A stretch of DNA of 64,000 nt, taken from the NCBI GenBank assembly GCA_963772935.1, contig CAVYZK010000004.1, positions 516,832-580,831 on the forward strand. The letters are read 5' to 3'. This document shows, piece by piece, positions 44,735 through 54,994 of the stretch. Under the pieces are notes generated by a model. The model saw nothing but the letters and a program-made list of their open reading frames with translations. It was not told the origin of the DNA and did not search any database. A program made the translations under genes and the position numbers. Position 1 is the stretch's first letter; every line of letters starts with the position of its first letter. The DNA comes from JANNNF01 sp963772935 (GTDB lineage: Bacteria > Pseudomonadota > Alphaproteobacteria > Rhodobacterales > Rhodobacteraceae).

Positions 44735-46216
44735 CCCATTGGATCATCGCCCCGGTCGTGCTGCCCGCCATTCTTGGCGCGCTGATCCTGCTGTTCGCAA
44801 AGTCGCTGGCATGGCAGCGCGCCTATTCGCTGGCGGGCACGTTTGCCCTGTGGGTGCTGGCCTGCGCCCTGCTGGCCTTCGCGACCCTGCACGGCCCCGA
44901 GGCCTACCGTCTGGGCAACTGGCCTGCCCCCTTCGGCATTGTGCTGATGCTGGACAGGCTGTCGGGTCTGATGGTCTGGATCACCGCTACCCTTGCACTT
45001 ATCACGCAAATTTACGCTGTTACCTCGGGCTGGGACGCCCGCGGCAAGCACTTTCACAGCCTTTGGCAGTTTCAACTGATGGGCCTGTGCGGGGCCTTCC
45101 TGACCGCCGATGCCTTCAACCTGTTCGTGTTTTTCGAGGTGCTGCTGATCGCCTCTTACGGGCTGATGGTGCATGGCGGCGGGTCGGTGCGCACCCGCGC
45201 CGGGGTGCAATATGTGGCGATCAACCTGCTGGGATCGACGCTGTTCCTGTTCGCGCTGGCCACGATCTATGCGGTGACCGGCACGTTGAACATGGCCGAT
45301 CTGGCGGTGAAACTGACCACGTTGCCCGACGGCGACGCGGGGCTGATGCGGGCGGCTTGCGTGTTGCTGATGCTGGTCTTTGCCATCAAGGGCGCGCTGG
45401 TGCCGGTGCAGTTCTGGCTGCCGGGCACCTATGCGTCCGCCCCCGGAGTCGTCGCGGCCCTGTTTGCCGTGATGACCAAGGTGGGGGCCTATGCCGTGTT
45501 GCGCTTCGGGACGCTGGTGTTTCCGACCTCAACACAAGTGACGGGCGGGTCTGGTGGGCGATCTGCTGCTGCCCGCCGCCCTGGCCACGCTGATCATCGG
45601 CGCCGTTGGCATCTTGGGGGCCAGCACTCTGCCGCGCATGGTGGCCTTTGCGGCCATCGCCTCGATGGGCACGCTGTTCACCGCGATTGCCGGGTTCACG
45701 CCTGCCAGCACGGCGGCGGCGCTGTATTATGCGGTGCATTCCACCTTTGCGACGGCCGCGATGTTCCTGATCGCCGATCTGGTGGCAACCCATCGCGGGC
45801 GCATCACCCTGATCGGGGGCGGGCCGCGCATGGCGGGTATCCTCGCCGCGCTGTTCTTCGCCGCCGCGATTGCCATGGCCGGGATGCCGCCGCTGTCAGG
45901 CTTCATCGGCAAACTGCTGGTGCTGCAGGCGCTGCGCGATCAGGCAGCACTGGTGTGGAGCGTGGTGCTGATCACCTCGCTGATCACCATCGTCGGCTTT
46001 GGTCGGGCGGGGTCTTCGCTGTTCTGGAAGACGGAAGGGCAGGGCACGCAGCCCACGCCATCAACCCTTGCCCCGCCCATCCTGCTGCTGGCCTTGCTCG
46101 CCGCACTGACCGCCTTTGCCGGGCCGATCACCGACTGGACCCTTGAGACCGCCACCTACCTGCACAACCCCGCAGCCTATATCGCCGCGAACACCCTGTA
46201 TGAGGTGCCGCAATGA
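44731..46216 (+). CDS. mrpD: Mrp antiporter subunit D (one frameshift)
   Basis: A protein of about 494 residues after repair, homologous to NuoM/N. Diagnostic: FVFFEVLLIASYGLMVHGGG, AIKGALVPVQFWLPGTYASA and MAGMPPLSGFIGKLLVLQA. The frame breaks at the G3 run 45547-45549: upstream reads TQVTGGSGGRS, and removal of one G gives TGGLVGDLLLPAALATL. An intact subunit D is required for antiport, so the shift is unlikely to be real in a functional operon. Confidence 0.9.
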
Positions 46217-46704
46217 TCCGCCGCATCCTGCCCCACCCCGGCCTGACGGTGTTCCTGATCCTGTTGTGGCTGCTGCTCGCCAACCGCCCCAGCCTTGGGT
46301 CGTTGCTTTTGGCCATCACCCTCGGCATCGCCTTGCCGCTGCTGACCGCCCGCTGGTGGCCCGAACGCGCCGCCATCCGCAACTGGCCTGCGCTGATCGC
46401 CTATATCGGCCTCGCGCTGTGGGATATCGTGATCGCCAATATCCAGGTGGCAAAGATCATCCTGTTCATGCCCACAGACCAGATCCAATCCGCATGGATC
46501 GCCGTGCCGCTGGACCTGACCGCCCCCGAGGCGATCAGCCTGCTGTCGGCCACCATTACCCTGACCCCCGGCACGATCACCGCCGATATGGCGGCGGATG
46601 GCCGTGTCCTGCTGATCCACGCGCTGCACGCGCCCGACCCCGACGCCGTGCGCGATGAGATCAAGCAGCGCTACGAGGCCCGGTTGCAGAGGATATTCGC
46701 ATGA
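46213..46704 (+). CDS. mrpE: Mrp antiporter subunit E
   Basis: A 163-residue protein with two N-terminal helices (GLTVFLILLWLLLANRPS; LIAYIGLALWDIVIANIQVA) and a cytoplasmic tail with ITLTPGTITADMAADGRVLLIHAL, the family signature. Coupled by ATGA overlaps to D and F. Confidence 0.95.
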   Translation: MIRRILPHPGLTVFLILLWLLLANRPSLGSLLLAITLGIALPLLTARWWPERAAIRNWPALIAYIGLALWDIVIANIQVAKIILFMPTDQIQSAWIAVPLDLTAPEAISLLSATITLTPGTITADMAADGRVLLIHALHAPDPDAVRDEIKQRYEARLQRIFA

Positions 46705-46979
46705 CCCTTGCCATCAGCCTGACGCTGACCTTTGCCATCGCCTGCTTTGCGGCGAGCCTGATCCTTAACCTGTGGCGGCTCTATACCGCGCCGACCGTGC
46801 CCGACAGGGTGCTGGTGCTGGATACGATGACGGTCAATGCCATCGCTTTGGTGGTACTGTCTGCGACGCAATCGGGGTCGGCGATGAACTTCGAGGCGGC
46901 CCTTCTGCTGGCGCTGACCGGGTTTGTCGGCACCGTGGCGTTCTGCAAATACCTGCTGCGCGGCAGCATCATTGAATGA
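46701..46979 (+). CDS. mrpF: Mrp antiporter subunit F
   Basis: A 92-residue three-helix protein; LWRLYTAPTVPDRVLVLDTM and ALTGFVGTVAFCKYLL mark the family. ATGA overlap with E; 7 bases before G. Confidence 0.94.
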   Translation: MTLAISLTLTFAIACFAASLILNLWRLYTAPTVPDRVLVLDTMTVNAIALVVLSATQSGSAMNFEAALLLALTGFVGTVAFCKYLLRGSIIE

Positions 46980-46986
46980 GGGCGCG

Positions 46987-47343
46987 ATGATCATCCTGCA
47001 AATCCTTGGGCTCGCGTTCCTGATCATCGGTGGCATCTTCGGCCTGCTCGGCAGCTATGGCATGATCAAGCTGCGTGACCCGATGCAGCGCCTGCATGCG
47101 CCCTCCAAGGCCTCGACCGTGGGGGTGGCGGCGGTGCTGATCGGGGCGTTCTTCCTCGGGGCGTCAGAGGGCAGCATCGGCTGGCACAACCTGCTGATCA
47201 CGCTGTTCCTGCTGATCACCGCCCCGGTTTCGGCGCTGTTCCTGTCAAAGGCGCATCTCTTTGCCACGGTGGATCGCCGCACCCTGCCCGCCACCGGAAC
47301 GACGGCAGACTGGGCGACTCTATCGGACCATGAGACGGACTAA
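46987..47343 (+). CDS. mrpG: Mrp antiporter subunit G
   Basis: A 118-residue three-helix protein with FGLLGSYGMIKLRDPMQRLHAPSKASTVG split over the first loop and PVSALFLSKAHLF near the end. Last gene of the antiporter operon. Its stop overlaps the stop of the convergent GH25 gene by three bases, and no terminator separates them. Confidence 0.93.
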   Translation: MIILQILGLAFLIIGGIFGLLGSYGMIKLRDPMQRLHAPSKASTVGVAAVLIGAFFLGASEGSIGWHNLLITLFLLITAPVSALFLSKAHLFATVDRRTLPATGTTADWATLSDHETD

Positions 47344-48122
47344 CGCCCCACCCATTCGGCCCAGTCGGCACGCGATCCGGCGAAGACGTTGATATCGGTC
47401 TTGCCCGGCACGCCCGGCACGATCCCGGTGCTGGTATATTGCCAGAAGGTCCAGTGCTGCCCGGGATAGAGGTCGGATGGGTGCTTGGCCACCGCCCGCA
47501 GCCAGAAATCAGCACCGCGGATTTGCCCCAGATCATTGTCGCGGAAGAAATCGACCGAGGTATAGATCACCGGGCGCTTGCCGTAATGCGCGCTGACGAT
47601 ATCAAGGAAAATGCGCACCTCTGACCGGATGGTGGCCCCGTCGCGGCGGGTGGTGCAGGTGGGGGAAAACGGCGTCCACTCCATATCCAGCACCGGGGGC
47701 AGGGCGTTCGCGCTGCGCGGCACGGTGCGGATAAAGGCACGCGCCTGTTGGGCGGCGGGGGCGCAATGGTAGAAGAAGTGATAGGCCCCGCGCGGCACCC
47801 CGGCACGCCCCGCCGCGTTCCAGTGATCGCGGAACATCGGATCGACGTTTTCCACCCCTTCGATGGCCTTGATGAACACGAAATTCACCCCGTTGGCCCG
47901 CGCCGTGCGCCAGTCGATGTTGGTCTGATACCGCGACACATCAATGCCATGCACCGGATAGCGGGTCGGGCTTTTGGCTCCCCAATTCGTCGGGTCTGCG
48001 TCACCGAAATTGGCCGAGACCACCTCGGTCGGGTCGGTGGGCGCGCTGCTGCGTTCCACACTGCGGCCCCCGCAGGCGGCCAGCAGCATCAGGGCAAGCA
48101 GGGCAAGGGGGCGGGTCCGCAT
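47340..48122 (-). CDS. GH25 muramidase-like lipoprotein
   Basis: A 260-residue protein with a lipoprotein signal (LALLALMLLAACGG) and a glycoside hydrolase family 25 barrel: HGIDVSRYQTNIDW at the start, the catalytic acidic pair in PPVLDMEWTP, and YTSVDFF and WTFWQYTSTG. It would cleave the MurNAc-GlcNAc bond of peptidoglycan from the membrane surface. It stands between the Mrp operon and an FAD oxidase. Confidence 0.93.
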   Translation of the reverse strand: MRTRPLALLALMLLAACGGRSVERSSAPTDPTEVVSANFGDADPTNWGAKSPTRYPVHGIDVSRYQTNIDWRTARANGVNFVFIKAIEGVENVDPMFRDHWNAAGRAGVPRGAYHFFYHCAPAAQQARAFIRTVPRSANALPPVLDMEWTPFSPTCTTRRDGATIRSEVRIFLDIVSAHYGKRPVIYTSVDFFRDNDLGQIRGADFWLRAVAKHPSDLYPGQHWTFWQYTSTGIVPGVPGKTDINVFAGSRADWAEWVGR

Positions 48123-48155
48123 GGTATATCCTCGTGACGTGAGTGGCGACCCTTA

Positions 48156-49233
48156 TCAGGCGAAACGCGCGGGCGACAGGGCCGCCAACAGGCTGGCGTC
48201 CAGCCCGGTCGGCCTTCCGCCGATCAGGTCGGCAGCAAGTTGGCTGGCGGCGGGGCAGGACTGAAACCCTTGCCCGCCTTGGCCTGCCAGCCAGAAGAAC
48301 GAAGGCTCCGCAGGGTCCGCCCCAATCACCAGCGTGCGGTCCGGGCTGAAGGTGCGCAGGCCCGCCCAGTTGGCCAGCAGGCGGGTGACGGGTTCGGTCA
48401 CGAACGCCTCATACCGGGCCAGACCCTCGGCCAGCACCATGTCATCGGCAAAGGCATCATGCGGGGTCATCAGGTGTTCCTCGGCGGGCGACACGATCAG
48501 CGCGCCCGCATCAGGCTTGAAATACCACGATTTCAGACGGGCCAAACACCATGGGCCACCGCGACACGTCATGGCCACCGGGGGCAGGAATGCGCGCCAT
48601 CGAACGGCGGTAAGGGGTGAACCCCAAGGGCCGGATACCCGCCATCTGCGCGACCTGATCCACCCACGCACCCGCCGCGTTGATCAGCACACGCGCGGTT
48701 ACATCACCACCGGGCACAGTGACGCGCCAGCCTTCGGCAGTTTTCGCAATAGCACTAACCGGACATTTCAGCCGGATTTCTGCACCATTTGCCTTCGCCG
48801 ACCGCACAAAACCCTGCAACAGCAGGTCGGTGTCAATATCCCACGCATGATCCGCCGTAGCCGCAAAGGCCACCACTTCCGGGTTCAGCACCGGCACCAG
48901 ACTGCGGGCATGATCGACGCTGATCGGGGTAAATTCCATCGCGGCTACGTCATGCGCAAACGCATCGGCCTCATCGCTGCGGGCCAGCACCATCATGCCA
49001 CGCGGCGACAACACGCCATCTATGCCATGGAAAAACGCACCCGACGCCAGCGACAGTTCCACCACCGCAGGTGATCCATAGCGCGGTTCGTACATCGCCG
49101 CCGACCTGCCCGAGGCGTGATGGGCCAGCGAGGCTTCCGCCTCGACCACCAACACAGTGCCCATGGTTGACAGCCGCGCTGCCGCCGAAATTCCGGCGAT
49201 ACCGCCGCCGATGATCAGAAAATCATAATCCAT
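48156..49233 (-). CDS. FAD-dependent oxidoreductase, DadA/glycine-oxidase type (one frameshift)
   Basis: About 358 residues after repair. N-terminal FAD-binding motif FLIIGGGIAGISAAARL, then ASGRSAAMYEPRY and, near the middle, NAAGAWVDQVA. The frame breaks at the TTT 48531-48533 (AAA on the minus strand): the first frame ends FGPSEIVVFQA, and deletion of one A gives FGPSESWYFKPDAGALIVSPA, followed by FFWLAGQGGQGFQSCPA. Substrate unknown; an amino acid or amine is usual for the family. ATG 49233. Confidence 0.85.
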
Positions 49234-49284
49234 GCGGTGCAATCTGCCAGTCCGGGCGGGAAAGGAAAAGGGGCGGCAAACGAA

Positions 49285-49311
49285 AAAGGCCCGCCACCGG
49301 GGCGGGCCTTT
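49285..49311 (-). terminator. rho-independent terminator of the xdh-ABC operon
   Basis: An 11-bp stem AAAGGCCCGCC/GGCGGGCCTTT with a 5-base loop, followed on the minus strand by TT; 18 bases past the BMP protein stop. Confidence 0.9.
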
Positions 49312-49328
49312 CCGCGATGATCAGAGGC

Positions 49329-50414
49329 TTACTTCGGAATGTCGCCGACGATGCCTTCAAGGTAGAAATCCATGCCGCCAAAGTCGGCATCCGTCGCCAC
49401 CACACCATCGGCCAGCCATGGGGTGCCATCTTGCTTGTTCAGCGGCCCGGTGAACGGGTGATAGCTGCCGTCCGCGATGGAGGCCGCCAAAGCCTCGGCC
49501 TCGGCCTTCACCTCAGCCGGAACTGCCTCGGTGATCTCACCGATCTTGACCTCACCGCCGCCAATGCCAGCCCAGGTGTCTTTCTGCGCATAGGTGCCGT
49601 CCAGCAGCGCGCCGACGCGTTCCACATAGTAGGGGGCCCAGTTGTCGATGATCGACGACACGCGGGGACTGGGTTTGTATTCCGCCATATCCGACGCCTG
49701 ACCAAAGCCGATCACGCCGGGGGTCTTGGCAGCCTCGGCCAAGGGGGCGGTAGAATCGGTGTGCTGCAAGATCACATCCACGCCCTGTTCGATCAGCGCC
49801 TTGGCCGAATCCGCCTCTTTCGCGGGGTCAAACCAGGTGTAGGCCCAGACCACCGACATGGTGACATCAGGGTTCACCTTCTTGGCATGGATGAAGGACG
49901 CGTTGATGCCCTGAATAACCTCGGGGATCGGGAACGACCCGATGTAGCCGATCTTGTTCGATTTGGTCATCCGGCCCGCAATCGTGCCCATCACGGCGCG
50001 GCCTTCATAGAAGCGCGCGTTGTAGGTGGACACGTTGGCCGAATCGCGCTTGAAGCCGGTCGCATGTTCAAACTTCACATCGGGGAATTTGGCGGCAACC
50101 GCGTTGGTCGCGTCCATAAAACCGAACGAGGTGGTGAAGATGATCTTGCAGCCGCCAAGCGCCATCTGCGTCAGCACGCGCTCGGCATCCGCACCTTCGG
50201 GCACGTTTTCCTGAAAGGTGCTGGCATCAACCTTGTCACCAAAGGCCTCAATCACGGCCAGACGGCCCTGATCATGCTGGTACGTCCAGCCGCCATCGCC
50301 CACCGGGCCGACATAGACCCAGCAAGCCTTCAGTTTGTCTTGCGCAAGCGCCGCCCCGCCAAAGGCCAAAGTGGCAGCCATGGTCACGGTGGCAAGCAAA
50401 GTTCTGCGATTCAT
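49329..50414 (-). CDS. BMP-family ABC transporter substrate-binding protein (probable purine/nucleoside)
   Basis: A 361-residue Bmp/PnrA-type protein with signal peptide (LLATVTMAATLAFGGAALAQ). Blocks: VYVGPVGDGGWTYQHDQGRL, IFTTSFGFMDATNAVAAKFP, GYIGSFPIPEVIQGIN and VDVILQHTDSTAPLAEAAK. PnrA-type proteins bind purine nucleosides. Last gene of the operon that begins with xdhA, which points to a purine (xanthine, hypoxanthine, nucleoside) as ligand; this is inference from context. Confidence 0.92.
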   Translation of the reverse strand: MNRRTLLATVTMAATLAFGGAALAQDKLKACWVYVGPVGDGGWTYQHDQGRLAVIEAFGDKVDASTFQENVPEGADAERVLTQMALGGCKIIFTTSFGFMDATNAVAAKFPDVKFEHATGFKRDSANVSTYNARFYEGRAVMGTIAGRMTKSNKIGYIGSFPIPEVIQGINASFIHAKKVNPDVTMSVVWAYTWFDPAKEADSAKALIEQGVDVILQHTDSTAPLAEAAKTPGVIGFGQASDMAEYKPSPRVSSIIDNWAPYYVERVGALLDGTYAQKDTWAGIGGGEVKIGEITEAVPAEVKAEAEALAASIADGSYHPFTGPLNKQDGTPWLADGVVATDADFGGMDFYLEGIVGDIPK

Positions 50415-50480
50415 ACGGTCGTCTCCCCATTAGGTTGGGGGCTTGTGCCCCCGGTTTGTTTCGTTTCATTCAGTCTGGCC

Positions 50481-51411
50481 TCAGCGTGAGGCGTGGAAAT
50501 TCTGGCCCAAGGCGGCAGGCGCATTCAGCGACGCCTTGCCCCGGCCAGAGGACATGATCACCAGCACAACGATGGTTATCAGATACGGGGCCATCGACAA
50601 GTATTCCACCGGAATACCCGATCCGGCTGCTTGCAGATTAAGCTGTAATACGGTGATGCCGCCAAAAAGATAGGCACCCAGCAGGACACGCCAGGGTTTC
50701 CAGCTTGCAAACACCACAATGGCCAAGGGCGATCCAGCCCGCCCCCGCCGTGATGCCTTCGGTCCATTGCGGCACCCGGATCAGACTGACATACGCCCCG
50801 CCCATCCCCGCCATCGCCCCGCCAAACAGGATCGCCAGCACCCGGATGCGCGTGACCTTGTAGCCAAGCGCATGGGCCGCTTCATGGCTTTCCCCCACGG
50901 CGCGCAGGATCAACCCGGCGCGGGTCACTTTCAGCACATAGGCCACCGCCGCAATCACCGCGACCGAGAAATACACCACCCAGTCATGGTCGAACAACAC
51001 CTTGCCAACAAACGGCAAATCGGCCAGCGGCCCAAACGGCACTGCCCCGGTCAACGGCGGCTTGATGCCGACATAGCCTTGCCCGATCAGGCTGGACAAC
51101 CCGAGGCCAAACAGCGTCAGCGCCAGCCCCGTCGCCACCTGATTGGTCAGCAGATACTGCGTCAGCACCGCAAACACCAAGGACAGCAGCGCCGCCCCCG
51201 CCGCCCCGCCCAGAAACCCGAGGTAGGGGTTGCCGGTTTCCACCGCCGTTACAAACCCGCAGACCGCCCCCATGATCATCATCCCCTCAACCCCAAGGTT
51301 CAGGACACCGGACTTTTCCACCACCAATTCGCCAATCGCCGCCAGCAGGATCGGGACCGAGGCCACCATCAGCGACGCGATCAGAAGGCTTGGGTCTATG
51401 CTGCCAAACAT
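50481..51411 (-). CDS. ABC transporter permease, BMP/branched-chain type, second subunit (one frameshift)
   Basis: About 309 residues after repair, many helices, with AAIGELVVEKSGVLNLGVEG (family signature) and ALGYKVTRIRVLAILFGGAM. Around 50725-50729 one extra base changes WIALAIVVFASWKPW into WIALGHCGVCKLETL; removing it restores the remaining helices to HASR. Its start overlaps the stop of the other permease. Confidence 0.87.
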
Positions 51412-52493
51412 CAGGCGATCCTCCGGTTGGTCAGACGAATGCGAAAATTGGAAAGGATGTCGCAGGCCAGCAGGAAAAACAGCAGCATCCCCTGAAACGC
51501 CTGAATCGCGGCCGACGGCAGGCCAAGGTTGGTGGATGCCATCTCACCCCCGATATACGTCAGCGCCATCAACAGCCCTGCCAGCAGAATGCCCACCGGG
51601 TTCAGGCGGCCAAGGAACGCCACGATAATCGCGGTAAAGCCGTAGCCCACGTTGAAGTCGATGCTGATCTGGCCTGCGGGGCCTGTCACCTCAAACAACC
51701 CGGCAAGCCCCGCCAAAGCACCCGAAAGGCCCATGCACAGCACGACCAAACGGTTGGGCGACACCCCGGCAAAGCGGGCCGCGCGGGGGGCTTGGCCTGC
51801 CAGCTTGATGTGAAAGCCAAGGATATGTTTTTGCAGCAGAATATAGGCCGCAATCACCGCGATAAAGGCCGCAACCACGCCCCAGTGCATGCCCGTGCCC
51901 GCAATCAACTCGGGGTTCGACGCGGCAGGATATTGCGCAAAGTTGCGGCTGCCGGGAAAGCCAGCACCTTCGGGGTTGCGCAGAAACCCCGTCGCCGCCT
52001 TGGCAAGGATCGTCTGCGCCACATAGACCAGCAGCAGGGACACAAGGATTTCGTTGGTGTTGAACCGGGTTTTCAGAATGGCCGGGATCATCGCCCAGAC
52101 CCACCCGCCAAACGCCCCCGCAATCACCATCACCGGATAGATCAGGCGGTTTTCGGTGGGAAACAGCGCAAGACCGACCGAGGCCCCAAAGATGGCCCCC
52201 ATGATATATTGCCCCTCGGCCCCGATGTTCCAGATGCCCGCCCGGAACCCCAAGGACAGGCCAAGCGCGATCAGGATCAGCGGCCCTGCCTTCACCAGCA
52301 ACTGGCCCCGGAAGTAAAAGGCAAACTCGCCAAACAGCGGATCCCAGAAGATGGTCCGAATAGCCTCCACCGGGTTCTTGCCAAGGATGGCAAACATGAT
52401 GCCCCCGGCGATCATGGTCAGCACCACCGCCAGCACCGGGGTGGCCGCTGCCCAGAACCGCGATGGCGAGGCGCGTTTTTCCAGCCTCAGCAT
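51411..52493 (-). CDS. ABC transporter permease, BMP/branched-chain type, first subunit
   Basis: A 360-residue membrane protein with RAGIWNIGAEGQYIMGAIFG as signature, LKTRFNTNEILVSLLLVYVA and the C-terminal LGLPSAAIQAFQGMLLFFLL. It pairs with the next permease and the two-domain ATPase to form a purine-type importer. It starts 67 bases after the ATPase stop; the gap holds two perfect palindromes. Confidence 0.92.
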   Translation of the reverse strand: MLRLEKRASPSRFWAAATPVLAVVLTMIAGGIMFAILGKNPVEAIRTIFWDPLFGEFAFYFRGQLLVKAGPLILIALGLSLGFRAGIWNIGAEGQYIMGAIFGASVGLALFPTENRLIYPVMVIAGAFGGWVWAMIPAILKTRFNTNEILVSLLLVYVAQTILAKAATGFLRNPEGAGFPGSRNFAQYPAASNPELIAGTGMHWGVVAAFIAVIAAYILLQKHILGFHIKLAGQAPRAARFAGVSPNRLVVLCMGLSGALAGLAGLFEVTGPAGQISIDFNVGYGFTAIIVAFLGRLNPVGILLAGLLMALTYIGGEMASTNLGLPSAAIQAFQGMLLFFLLACDILSNFRIRLTNRRIA

Positions 52494-52506
52494 AGCTGGC
52501 CCCCCA

Positions 52507-52551
52507 AAAATCCTTCGAAGGATTTTTCCAATTTTCTTCGAAGAAAATTGT
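52507..52551. repeat. two adjacent perfect 22-bp palindromes
   Basis: Palindrome 1 (52507-52528) has half-site AAAAATCCTTC; palindrome 2 (52530-52551) has half-site CAATTTTCTTC. Each is centred on TTCGAA and they are separated by one base. They fill most of the gap between the ATPase and permease genes. Confidence 0.85.
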
Positions 52552-52560
52552 TCCGCCCCA

Positions 52561-54064
52561 TCATGCCGCCCCCCCGCCCATCATCAACCCGATCTCATCC
52601 ACCGTCAGCCCCTGTACCGGGCGCGGTGCCGTCAGCCGCCCGGTGTTCAGCGCGGCAAAGCTGTCGGCAACCTCCAGCAACTCGTCCAGATCCTGGGATA
52701 TCACCACCACCGCCGCCCCGCCCGCCGCCCGGTCCAGAATGGCCTGCCGGATGGATGCTGCGGCGGACGCATCGACCCCCCATGTCGGCTGGTTGATCAC
52801 GATCACCGATGGCGTCTGGCTCAATTCCCGCCCCACGACGAATTTCTGCAAATTCCCGCCCGACAGCGCGCGCGCCGCCACATGGGTGCCGGGGGTGCGC
52901 ACGTCGAACTCCTTGACGATGCCATCGGCAAAGGCCCCCGTCGCGCGCCAGTCGATAAAGCCGTTCTTCACCAGCCCCTTGCGGACTGCCCCCGACAGCA
53001 GCGCATTTTCCACCAGTGACATATCGGGTGCCGCCGCATGGCCCAGCCGTTCTTCGGGGGCCGCCACCAACCCTGCCGCGCGCCGCGCGTTCGGCCCCTT
53101 GTCGCCCATCGGTGCCCCGGCGATTTTCACCGCCGCAGGCCCCGATTTCAATTCCCCCGACAGCGCCAGCAGCAACTCGTCCTGCCCGTTGCCCGCCACC
53201 CCGGCAATCCCCAACACCTCGCCCTTGCGCACCGCAAAGCTGAGGTCTTTCAGCGATGTACCAAACGGAATTGGCGATGCCACCGACAGCCCCGCCACCT
53301 CCAGCGCCACCTCGCCCTTCGCCGCACCCGACCGCGCAGGCGGGGTCAGCACGGTGCCGACCATCAGTTCCGCCAATTCCCGCGCCGACCGTTCCCGTGG
53401 CGTGCAGGTCGCCACGACCTTGCCCCGGCGCAGAATGGTCGCCTCGTCGCACAGGCTGCGAATTTCCTCCAGCTTGTGGCTGATATACAGGATCGCGGTG
53501 CCTTCGGCGGACAACTGGCGCAGGGTGCGGAACAGGATGTCCACCTCTTGCGGGGTCAGCACCGATGTCGGTTCATCCATGATCAGCAGCTTGGGGTCTT
53601 GCAGCAGGCAGCGCACGATCTCCACCCGCTGACGTTCCCCCGCCGACAGATCGCCGACCATCCGTGCGGGGTCGAGCGGCAGACCATAAGCCTCGGACAC
53701 CGACCTGATCTTGCTGGACAATTCCCGCATCGGCGGTGGGTTTTCCATCCCCAAGGCCACGTTCTCGGCCACGTTCAGCGCCTCGAACAGGCTGAAATGC
53801 TGGAACACCATGCCCACGCCCGCCGCCCGCGCCTGCCCCGGTTTGGCGGGGGTGTAGGGCTGGCCGCGCAGGGTCATGCGGCCCGTGTCGGGCTTGACCA
53901 GCCCGTAGATCATCTTGACCAGCGTGGATTTCCCCGCGCCGTTTTCCCCCAGCAGGGCATGCACCTCGCCCACCCCGATGCTGAAAGCTGACATCGCTGT
54001 TGGCCACCACCCCGGGATAGGCCTTGGTCAGCCCTTCAATGCGCAGCAATTCCGGTCTTGTCAT
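52561..54064 (-). CDS. two-domain ABC transporter ATP-binding protein of the BMP importer (one frameshift)
   Basis: About 500 residues after repair, with two ABC domains in tandem. First: Walker A LLGENGAGKSTLVK, signature LSAGERQRVEIVR, Walker B LLIMDEPTSVLTP. Second: GIAGVAGNGQDELLLALSG and LSGGNLQKFVVGRELSQ with a degenerate Walker A, as usual for this type. The frame breaks at AAA 53984-53986 (TTT on minus): one T less gives VSFSIGVGEVHALLGENG. The ATG at 54064 overlaps the xdhC stop (ATGA). Confidence 0.9.
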
Positions 54065-54994
54065 CCCACCGCCCCTATCTGTGCTGCGTTTACCCGCGCC
54101 TTCAGAAATTCCACCGCCACGCCCACCGCAATCGCCTGCGGATGTTTGCCAAGGCTTGGATCACCAATGGGGCAATCAATTCGGGCAATGCTGGGCACAC
54201 TGTGCCCCAAAGCCGCCAACCGCCCCCGAAACCGCGCCCATTTCGTCCCCGACCCAATCAGCCCGGCGCGCGCAAACCCGTGCGTCAGCAGGCGGTGGCA
54301 CAGATCAAGGTCCAGCGCATGGCTATAGGTCAGGATCAGATGTTCGGCGTCGCGCGGGGCCAGACCGACCGCAAGGCCGGGGTCCGCGACCGGCAAGGCG
54401 CGCACGCCAAGCGGCACCACATCAGGAAACCGGTCCGCCGCCACATCGACCCAAGTGATCGCCACACCGGGCAGGGGGGCCAGCACCCCCACCAACGCCC
54501 GCCCGACATGCCCCGCGCCCCAGACCCAGACCTGCCGCGCAGGGTGCAGCACCGGTTCAACAAACCACCCCTGCACTATCCCCGGCGACCGGCGATCTGC
54601 CCCGTGCCCGCGCGCCTTTGCCAACACCCGCGCCACGGCCAGCGGCATCGCGCCACCGCGCAAGGGCCGCGCAATCACCCCAGCCTCGGGCACCGGCAAA
54701 CTGCCCGCATCGTACACTTCCGTCAGCAAGGTCACCGCCCCGCCGCAGCACTGGCCCAAGGCTGGCCCCAGCGGCACGCGGGTCAACCCGCATCCCCCCG
54801 CCCAGCATCCCGCGCGCCGCCTGCACCGCCTGCCATTCCAGCGCGCCGCCGCCGATGGTGCCCGACTGCCCATCCGCCCAGACCAGCATCGCCGCCCCCA
54901 CCTCGCGCGGGCTGCTGCCGTCAAACGCGGCGATCACCACCCGCGCCACCGGGCCGCGCGCCACCGCCGCCGCAAGCCCCTCCAGATCAAACAT
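54061..54994 (-). CDS. xdhC: xanthine dehydrogenase accessory protein XdhC (one frameshift)
   Basis: About 310 residues after repair. XdhC binds molybdenum cofactor, promotes its sulfuration and delivers it to XdhB. N-terminal: VARVVIAAFDGSSPREVGAAM and SGTIGGGALEW; C-terminal Rossmann domain: WVWGAGHVGRALVGVLAPLP and LILTYSHALDLDLCHRLL. The frame breaks at the C6 run 54794-54799 (G6 on minus); G5 gives LGGGCGLTRVPLGPALGQCCGG. ATG 54994 overlaps the end of xdhB. Confidence 0.88.
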
